A stretch of 7,294 nucleotides of DNA from an uncultured Granulosicoccaceae bacterium (GTDB lineage: Bacteria; Pseudomonadota; Gammaproteobacteria; CALCKW01): NCBI GenBank assembly GCA_937941555.1, contig CALDHJ010000553.1, forward strand, positions 1 through 7,294. The letters are read 5' to 3'. This document shows positions 1 through 5,161 of the stretch, piece after piece. Position 1 is the stretch's first letter. Each line of letters opens with the position of its first letter. The position numbers and the translations under genes were made by a program. The notes under the pieces are model-generated. The model saw nothing but the letters and a program-made list of their open reading frames with translations. It was not told the origin of the DNA and did no database searches.

Positions 1-1013
1 CCGTGTTCGATCAGTTTGGCGCCGAGCACGCGTGCGTCGACGATGGCCTGGCTCGCGCCGTTGGAGCCGGTCGGGTACATCGCGTGCGCGGCGTCGCCCA
101 TCAGCGCGACCCGACCGTCGACCCAGGTGTCGACCGGGTCGCGGTCGATCATCGCGTTCTGAAAGGCGCAGTCGGCGCCGCGCAGCAACGCGGGCACGTC
201 GAGCCAGGGGTAGCGGAAGGACTCGAAGTGGCCAACGAAATCCTCGACCTCGGCGGGCTGGAACCAGCGATCGGCCTGCCAGCCCTGTTCGGCATCGACC
301 GTGACCTCGGCGATCCAGTTGATCAGGGCGTCGCCGGTGCCGTCGGGGTGGGAGATCGGGTAGATCACCATGCGGTGGCGGTGGGTGCCGAGGCCGATGA
401 AGGAGGCGCCGGTGCGCAGCGCGCGGGCGCGAGTGGTGCCGCGCCAGAGGATCGCACCGCCCCAGTGAATCGGCGGCTGATCAGGGTGCATGTGCGCGCG
501 CACGGCCGAATGAATGCCGTCGGCACCGATCAGTAGTGGGGCGCGCTGGGTGTGGGACTCTCCGTCTGCGTTTTCGGTGTGGACCTCGACGCCGGTGTCT
601 GTGTTGCGGTAACCGGTGACGCGGGTGTCGAGCTGTACGGCGTCGGCGCCGAGGCGGTCGAGCACGGTGTGGTAGAGCGCGTTGTGAAAACCCCCGCGGT
701 GCACGGCGTACTGCGGCCAGCGGTAACCCGCGTCGAGCCCGCGTGGCTCGCTGTAGATGTCACGGCCGTTGAGCCCGACCAGCGCCCACTCCTTGACCGG
801 CAGGCCTACGGCATCGAGATCGGAGGCGGTAAGGCCGAGCTCGAAGAGTTCGCGCACGGCATTGGGTTGCAGGTTGATGCCGACGCCGAGCGGCTTCATC
901 TCGCGCGCGGATTCGAGGACCCGGCAAGGCACGCCGACCTGGTGCAGCGTGAGCGCCAGTGTCAGCCCGCCGATGCCACCACCGGCAATGAGGAGGGGGT
1001 GGTCTGTGTTCAT
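1..1013 (-). CDS. PhzS-like FAD-dependent aromatic-ring monooxygenase (3' end cut by window edge)
   Basis: This is a class A flavoprotein monooxygenase, which uses FAD, NAD(P)H and O2 to hydroxylate an aromatic or heteroaromatic substrate in the cytoplasm. Translation from the ATG at 1013 gives 337 residues without a stop and runs off the window. Visible motifs are the dinucleotide-binding GGGIGGL (residues 11-17) with an acidic residue ending the second strand (VLES), the PLGVGINLQPNAVREL stretch (41-56), the DG motif GADGIHSAVR (163-172) and the FAD-binding GDAAHAMYPTGSNGAS (306-321). The segments SEPRGLDAG, PQYAVHRGG, IHSAVRAHMHPDQ and the GG..WRG region recall PhzS, the phenazine monooxygenase of Pseudomonas. 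That comparison is from memory, not from a search. PhzS has about 400 residues, so roughly 60 are missing here. The start overlaps the P450 stop as ATGA and no clear Shine-Dalgarno precedes it, so translational coupling is likely. The native substrate is unknown, and there are no phenazine core genes in the window. Confidence 0.9.
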   Translation of the reverse strand, partial: MNTDHPLLIAGGGIGGLTLALTLHQVGVPCRVLESAREMKPLGVGINLQPNAVRELFELGLTASDLDAVGLPVKEWALVGLNGRDIYSEPRGLDAGYRWPQYAVHRGGFHNALYHTVLDRLGADAVQLDTRVTGYRNTDTGVEVHTENADGESHTQRAPLLIGADGIHSAVRAHMHPDQPPIHWGGAILWRGTTRARALRTGASFIGLGTHRHRMVIYPISHPDGTGDALINWIAEVTVDAEQGWQADRWFQPAEVEDFVGHFESFRYPWLDVPALLRGADCAFQNAMIDRDPVDTWVDGRVALMGDAAHAMYPTGSNGASQAIVDARVLGAKLIEH

Positions 1014-2200
1014 GCGAGGTGCACCGGCAGGGCGGTGATGCCGTGAAAGCCGAAGCCGCGCCAGGGCACGGCCGCCGGGTCGGGCAGGCGCATGTTCGGG
1101 AAACACTCGAACAGCAACGGCAACATGATCTGTGCAATCGCGCGTCGGGCGACGTGGCTGCCCGGGCAGAAGTGGGGGCCATTGCCGAAAGCCTGGTGCG
1201 GTTTCTTGTCGCGGTACACGTTGAAGGATTCACCGTCGTCAAAGAGGTCTTCGTCGCGGTTGGCGCTCGCCTGTACGGTCATGACCGTGTCGCCCTTGGG
1301 AATCCGGAACCCGCGGATCTCGGTGTCCTCCGTGGCGAGGCGCGACGACACGGAAATCGGCGCGACCCATCGGATACCTTCTTCGAAGGCTTTGCCCCAA
1401 TCGCTCTTCTGTTTCACTTCGGCCAGTTGGTCGGGGTGGGTGAGCAGGCCGAAGAGAATGGTGTTGAGCGCGTCGCGCGGTTCGTTGATGCCGCCGCCGA
1501 TGGCGATCTTGATGTTGGCGTAGATCTGCGAGAGGGGAATCGGGTCGTCGGCGTTGAGCATGACCGAAAAAGCGGACGGGTTCGGTTGGGCCTTGTGTCG
1601 GGCTTGCAGTGAATCGAACAGCGTGTCCATTTCATCGTTGGCGCTGTCGGATCGGGCAAAGGGTTCATCCTGCCAGCCGAAATTGCCGGCGCCGTCGATC
1701 AGACACTGCGACCAACGCTGCATGTCGGCGTCGTGTGCTTCGTCGACGCCGAGCAGTGCGGCGAGGCCGCGCGCGGCATAGGGGCCAGACAGCGCCTGGA
1801 ACAGGTCGACCACCTCGCCACGTGGCAAGCGGGACACGCAGTCTTCTGCGATGGCCTCGTAGCGCGGGGCCCATTCATCCCGGATCACCGCCGGGTGAAA
1901 GGTCTGCTGCATCGCGTCGCGCTCGCGTTGGTGTGCGTGTCCGTCCTTGCGCATCAGCGTGTGAGCGCGGAACGCCCGTTTCATCGGCGTGTTCGGGTCA
2001 TCGTTGCTGAAGAGCGTGGGGTGCTCTTTGACGTAACGGGTGTCGACGGCTTTGGTCAGCAGGGTTCGCCCAACGGCCTGCACACGCAACACCGGTGACT
2101 CTGCACGAAAACGCTTGTAGATCGGAAACGGGTCTCGATCCAGCTGTTGCAGCGTGATATCAGCGTTGACGGGTGCGAGTTCAGTCACCGAGGTCTCCAT
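1010..2200 (-). CDS. Cytochrome P450, soluble bacterial type
   Basis: This is a 396-residue haem-thiolate monooxygenase, the normal length for a soluble class I bacterial P450, with no membrane anchor. Domains run in the expected order: C-helix H88xxxR92, I-helix GGGINEPRD (235-243), the K-helix ExxR as E274-G-I-R277, and the haem loop FGNGPHFCPG (338-347) with C345 as the iron ligand. The I-helix lacks the usual [AG]GxET; Asn-Glu-Pro occupies the acid/threonine positions. P450s of this kind take electrons from a ferredoxin and its reductase, and neither gene is in the window. The stop overlaps the start of the downstream flavin monooxygenase by four bases, so the two are co-expressed and probably act on one pathway. 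The ATG at 2200 is the only sensible start, since the next in-frame Met is residue 73, yet no obvious Shine-Dalgarno lies upstream. The substrate cannot be read from the sequence. Confidence 0.95.
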   Translation of the reverse strand: METSVTELAPVNADITLQQLDRDPFPIYKRFRAESPVLRVQAVGRTLLTKAVDTRYVKEHPTLFSNDDPNTPMKRAFRAHTLMRKDGHAHQRERDAMQQTFHPAVIRDEWAPRYEAIAEDCVSRLPRGEVVDLFQALSGPYAARGLAALLGVDEAHDADMQRWSQCLIDGAGNFGWQDEPFARSDSANDEMDTLFDSLQARHKAQPNPSAFSVMLNADDPIPLSQIYANIKIAIGGGINEPRDALNTILFGLLTHPDQLAEVKQKSDWGKAFEEGIRWVAPISVSSRLATEDTEIRGFRIPKGDTVMTVQASANRDEDLFDDGESFNVYRDKKPHQAFGNGPHFCPGSHVARRAIAQIMLPLLFECFPNMRLPDPAAVPWRGFGFHGITALPVHLA

Positions 2201-2232
2201 GCGTGGCGCGCGAAATCGTTGTGATGGGACCC

Positions 2233-2261
2233 AGTATCAACTGCCTGTGGCCGACTTTGAA
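2233..2261 (-). promoter_or_regulatory. Candidate sigma70-type promoter for the P450 operon
   Basis: On the minus strand, TTCAAA (2261-2256) and GATACT (2238-2233) are separated by 17 bases. Each hexamer matches the sigma70 consensus at four of six positions. Transcription would begin near 2226, leaving a leader of about 26 bases before the ATG at 2200. The 16-bp palindrome at 2268-2283 lies immediately upstream of the -35 element, where an activator often binds. This is a pattern match only. Confidence 0.35.
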
Positions 2262-2298
2262 GGGGCGAGCTGGATATCCAGCTGCCTTTGCACAGGCA
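2242..2298. repeat. 8-bp inverted repeat enclosing the palindrome
   Basis: TGCCTGTG at 2242-2249 and CACAGGCA at 2291-2298 are exact reverse complements, 41 bases apart, and they enclose the palindrome at 2268-2283. The left arm falls inside the spacer of the candidate P450 promoter. The arrangement could be paired operator half-sites allowing DNA looping, or the outer stem of a cruciform or leader RNA. Function is inferred from position. Confidence 0.5.
2268..2283. promoter_or_regulatory. Perfect 16-bp palindrome, probable operator between divergent genes
   Basis: AGCTGGATATCCAGCT is identical to its own reverse complement over all 16 bases, and the symmetry stops abruptly on both sides. 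It lies 68 bases upstream of the P450 ATG and 123 bases upstream of the epimerase ATG. A zero-spacer perfect dyad in a divergent intergenic region is typical of a site for a homodimeric regulator of TetR, LysR or MarR type. No regulator gene is in the window, so the binding protein is unknown. Confidence 0.55.
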
Positions 2299-2393
2299 CT
2301 TCGGATCGCGGGGTCCGTTGGTCATCTGAACGGCACTTTTTTATTCGGCAACGTGCACGGGTGACGCTACAGTGTGCGGATCAGATGGCATCC

Positions 2394-2399
2394 GGAGAG
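2394..2399 (+). promoter_or_regulatory. Ribosome binding site of the epimerase gene
   Basis: GGAGAG ends seven bases before the ATG at 2407. It decides the start: an in-frame ATG at 2374 would add eleven residues (beginning MRIRWHPES) that precede the Rossmann strand, and that ATG has no purine-rich site before it. Confidence 0.7.
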
Positions 2400-2406
2400 C
2401 CTGATC

Positions 2407-3294
2407 ATGCGTATTCTGTTCACTGGTGGGTCTGGCAAGGCCGGCCGCCATACGGTGGCCTATCTGGCGGAGTGTGGCCACCGTATTGTGAATGTCGACA
2501 AAATCCCGTTAGGCCACCCTGAGGTCAACGACCGTGTGGCGGATATCACAGACGCCGGGCAGATGTTCGATGTCATGGCGGCCTATGCGGGTTACGACGA
2601 GCTCGAGCCGGGCACGGGCGTACCGGCCTTCGATGCGGTAGTGCATTTTGCAGCGGTTCCGCGCTTGCTGATGACTTCTGACAATGAGTGCTATCGGGTC
2701 AATACGCTGGGTACCTACAACGTGATTGATGCGGCGGTGAAATTCGGCGTTCGCAAAATCATTTTCGCGTCATCCGAGACCACGTACGGTGTGTGTTTTG
2801 CAGACGGCGAACGCAAGCCCGAGTATCTGCCGATCGACGAAGCGCATCCCGTTGTCCCGGAAGACAGTTACGCCATGTCCAAGGTGGTGAACGAAGTGAC
2901 AGCGCAGAGCTTTCAACGGCGCAGCGGCTTCGATATCTACGGCCTGCGCATCAACAACGTGATCGAACCGCACGAATACGAGCGGGACTTTCCGCACTAC
3001 ATCGCAAACCCTGAGGTACGTCGCCGAAATATTTTCGCCTACATCGACGCGCGCGATCTCGGCCAGATGGTTAAGTGCTGTCTCAATACCGATGGTTTGG
3101 GGTTTCAGATTTTCAACGTCGCGAACGATGAGCACTCTGTCGAGTCCTCAACGCAAGAGCTGATCGAAACCTACTACCAGGGCGTGCCTGCTGCTGACAT
3201 GACGCCCACTGAGACCTTCTTTGCCAACAAAAAGGCCAAAGCGCTGCTCGGCTTTCAGCCTCAATACCGCTGGCGCGATATCCTGAAAAAATGA
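2407..3294 (+). CDS. NAD-dependent epimerase/dehydratase family protein (extended SDR)
   Basis: This is a 295-residue extended short-chain dehydrogenase, a family that acts on nucleotide sugars and related polyols. The N-terminal MRILFTGGSGKAGRH contains the TGxxGxxG cofactor motif (6-13). D31 after the second strand favours NAD over NADP. HFAA (80-83) and VNTLGTYNV (98-106) match conserved SDR segments. Catalytic residues appear as FASSETTYG (120-128) and Y155xxxK159 in DSYAMSKVV. The C-terminal substrate-binding part carries YIDARDLGQ and FNVAN, common in the epimerase family. The gene is transcribed away from the P450 and shares the 206-bp intergenic region with it. A weak promoter could be TTGGTC (2318-2323) with TTTATT (2340-2345), spacer 16. 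Whether it epimerises, dehydrates or oxidises, and on what, is not visible. A role tied to the P450 substrate is only a guess from position. Confidence 0.88.
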   Translation: MRILFTGGSGKAGRHTVAYLAECGHRIVNVDKIPLGHPEVNDRVADITDAGQMFDVMAAYAGYDELEPGTGVPAFDAVVHFAAVPRLLMTSDNECYRVNTLGTYNVIDAAVKFGVRKIIFASSETTYGVCFADGERKPEYLPIDEAHPVVPEDSYAMSKVVNEVTAQSFQRRSGFDIYGLRINNVIEPHEYERDFPHYIANPEVRRRNIFAYIDARDLGQMVKCCLNTDGLGFQIFNVANDEHSVESSTQELIETYYQGVPAADMTPTETFFANKKAKALLGFQPQYRWRDILKK

Positions 3295-3589
3295 CGGGGC
3301 TGTGTTGCAAACTGTTTGCATAATGTCGCGCGTTTCGCTTGATGCCTTGACCGCGCACAGCCGCTGCTCTCGGCAACACCCTGATCTGCGAAGGTAGCAA
3401 GGGTTGTGTTTTCGCGGTCAGGCCCGATGACTGGTCTGCGCGCGAACTCGTCGATCCGCACTTGTCCACAGGCATACTGTTTGGCAGCATCAACTGTGCT
3501 CCGCGCGCGTTGGCACGCAGCAGACTCATCCGATGTGCAATAGGTGCTCGGCGCTGCGGGTGCCCTCAAGCCGCGGGTGGTTGCTGGCC
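3295..3589. other. Convergent intergenic region without a recognisable gene
   Basis: This 295-bp gap separates the end of the plus-strand epimerase from the end of the minus-strand sulfatase. It starts with a small inverted repeat, TGCAAA-CTG-TTTGCA (3306-3320), just after the epimerase stop. It then holds a long-range inverted repeat (3344-3423) and a bulged 10-bp dyad (3512-3521 with 3553-3564) near the sulfatase end. No dyad is followed by a clear T-run on either strand, so an intrinsic terminator cannot be asserted. Several frames are open, including one on the plus strand from 3351 to 3599 with no ATG, but none gives a protein I recognise. Confidence 0.6.
3344..3423. repeat. Long-range imperfect inverted repeat in the convergent gap
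   Basis: TGACCGCG (3348-3355) is the exact reverse complement of CGCGGTCA (3413-3420). With one bulged T at 3347 the pairing extends through GCC/GGC (3344-3346 with 3421-3423), giving 11 pairs. Inside, ACCCT (3378-3382) can pair with AGGGT (3400-3404). The element could fold as a long hairpin in transcripts from either side and might slow convergent transcription or protect 3' ends. It could also be part of a decayed repeat. Confidence 0.4.
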
Positions 3590-5161
3590 TCAGGCCCGAT
3601 AGGCGGGCAGGGGTGAACGGTCTTGCAATTCGATGGTCCGTCGCAACATGGTCTCGGTCAGCGACTGGCGTACGCCCGCTGCGGTGGGGTCGTCGTAGCG
3701 ATTGTGGACTTCGGCAGGGTCAGTCTGCAGGTCGTACAGTTCGTCCCAGTCTTCGCCCTCGCGCAGCGACATGCGGTATCGCTCCGTGACAACAGTGCGT
3801 ACACGCTGCGGTTTGTCAAAGCCGGTCATGACGCGCTGGCTGTCTTCTTCGACCAGAATCGCCTCGGGCGGGGTGCTGTTGAAGAGGTCGCGGCCTTGTA
3901 TGCCGTTGTAGGCTTGAACACCGGCACGGGCGAGCACTGTGGCGGCGATGTCGATCGACGACGAGAGACCATCGTCTTCGCCCGGCTGTGCGGTGTCGGT
4001 CGGGTCATGCCAGATGAAAGGCACCCGAATCAGTCCCTGGTAGTGCAGCAAGAGTTTCAGCATGAGCCCGTGGTCGCCCATGTAGTCGCCGTGGTCGGAT
4101 GTGAACACCACGATGGTGTTGTCATCGAGACCGAGTGATTCGAGCTGTGCGAGCACGCGGCCGATGGCGTCGTCGACCATGGTGATCATGCCGTAGGTGA
4201 GGGCAGTGATGTCACGCGCTTCGTCTTCGGTTACCGCAAACGGGTCCTGGGAGGTGCGTTTGGCGGTGCCGTCTTCGCGTGCAGCGCGCATCGCCTTGAG
4301 CGGAGGCAGTTCGCCCTTGCCGAATGACTCGGGGAGGGGCATGTCGTCCGGGTTGTAGAGATCCCAGTATTTGCCGGGTGGCGTGAAGGGGTGGTGCGGG
4401 TCCGGGAAAGACATCTGCAGAAAGAAGGGGGCGTCGTCGGTGGCGCGCTCACGCAACCAGGCAGCCGATTGCTCGGCGATCCAGTGGGTCGAATAGAGCT
4501 CTTCCGGGACTGCCGTGCGCCAGGCTTGCGGCGCGTTGATGCGGTTGTCGGGCAGTGCGTTGTCCGGTCCGACCAGGTCGTCGAAATCCGGCCGTTGCGA
4601 TCGAGCCCAGAGGGCATAGTCGCCGCAGGCCTGATCGCCGTGGTCGGCGGCGACTTCAACGTGTTCAAAGCCGTAGAAGTGTTCATCGATGCGCTCTGCG
4701 AGCGGGGTGTTCCACTTCGGCGCCACTTCGAGGTCGTACTCGGGTGTCTGGCGGTTGTTCTTGATCGCGTCACGCAAGCCGGGCGACGGCGTGTGTTTGT
4801 CGGCATCTGGCTCGAAGGTGTTCGTGGCAGCTAACCCGGTGAAGCTCTGCAGGTGCGATTTGCCGATCAGTCCGGTGCGGTAGCCCGCATCTCGCAGCAA
4901 TTCGACGAAGGTTGTGTGGTCTTTCGAGAGCGGGATGCCGTTGTGGCGCGCGCCGTGCGACGAGCACAGGCGGCCGGTCATGATCGACGCGCGATTGGGC
5001 ATGCAGATGGGGTTGGCGACGTAGAACCGGTTCCAGCGTGTGCCGTGCTTGGCAATACTGTCGATGTGTGGTGTCTGAACGATGGGGTTGCCGTAGCAGC
5101 CGAGGTGATCGGCGCGGTGTTGATCGGTGATGATGAACAGAAAGTTGGGGCGCTTGGTCAT
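3590..5161 (-). CDS. Sulfatase family hydrolase, Cys-type, cytoplasmic
   Basis: This is a 523-residue member of the alkaline-phosphatase superfamily sulfatases, which hydrolyse sulfate esters using a formylglycine made from an active-site Cys. The signature is PICMPNRASIMTGR (51-64): C53-x-P55-x-R57 is the site for the formylglycine-generating enzyme, with Asn instead of the usual Ser or Ala before Arg. Metal and sulfate ligands are visible as TDQ (12-14), GKSH (100-103), PDPHHPF (253-259) and TSDHGDYMGDHG (354-365). RVPFIW (379-384) is another family hallmark. The first residues, MTKRPNFLFIITDQ, are already the first core strand, so there is no signal peptide and the enzyme should stay in the cytoplasm. 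The ATG overlaps the permease stop by one base (TGATG), and GGAG eight bases upstream fixes this start. The frame stays open further upstream, but that stretch is antisense-like frame shadow inside the permease gene. Phosphonate monoester hydrolases share this fold and Cys motif and remain an alternative. Confidence 0.92.
   Translation of the reverse strand: MTKRPNFLFIITDQHRADHLGCYGNPIVQTPHIDSIAKHGTRWNRFYVANPICMPNRASIMTGRLCSSHGARHNGIPLSKDHTTFVELLRDAGYRTGLIGKSHLQSFTGLAATNTFEPDADKHTPSPGLRDAIKNNRQTPEYDLEVAPKWNTPLAERIDEHFYGFEHVEVAADHGDQACGDYALWARSQRPDFDDLVGPDNALPDNRINAPQAWRTAVPEELYSTHWIAEQSAAWLRERATDDAPFFLQMSFPDPHHPFTPPGKYWDLYNPDDMPLPESFGKGELPPLKAMRAAREDGTAKRTSQDPFAVTEDEARDITALTYGMITMVDDAIGRVLAQLESLGLDDNTIVVFTSDHGDYMGDHGLMLKLLLHYQGLIRVPFIWHDPTDTAQPGEDDGLSSSIDIAATVLARAGVQAYNGIQGRDLFNSTPPEAILVEEDSQRVMTGFDKPQRVRTVVTERYRMSLREGEDWDELYDLQTDPAEVHNRYDDPTAAGVRQSLTETMLRRTIELQDRSPLPAYRA

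Noticed and set aside
3..536. Long plus-strand open frame, 177 codons
   Set aside because: It lies antisense to the flavin monooxygenase, whose motifs are clear in the minus frame. Its Arg/Gly/Ala-rich translation is typical of antisense shadows in GC-rich DNA.
760..1242. Minus-strand frame of 160 codons across the P450/monooxygenase junction
   Set aside because: It is out of frame with both genes, rich in Arg, Pro and Cys, and covers the true haem-binding region in the wrong frame.
552..1612. Plus-strand open frames at 552-1046 and 1019-1612
   Set aside because: Both are antisense to the flavin monooxygenase or the P450, have no recognisable domain, and no separate promoter or ribosome site was seen.
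2374..2406. Earlier in-frame ATG for the epimerase
   Set aside because: It would add eleven residues before the Rossmann strand, lacks a ribosome site, and the ATG at 2407 has GGAGAG at the right spacing.
2154..2522. Plus-strand frame of 122 codons across the divergent intergenic region
   Set aside because: It overlaps the start of the P450 on one side and the epimerase in another frame on the other, includes the palindrome, and its translation has low-quality composition.
3305..3324. Possible promoter with TTGCAA and CATAAT after the epimerase
   Set aside because: The spacer is only 8 bases, and the A/T-rich stretch is part of a small inverted repeat.
3261..3569. Minus-strand frame of 102 codons in the convergent gap
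   Set aside because: It overlaps the end of the epimerase antisense, has no recognised domain and no ribosome site. It is noted as an unexplained open frame, not called as a gene.
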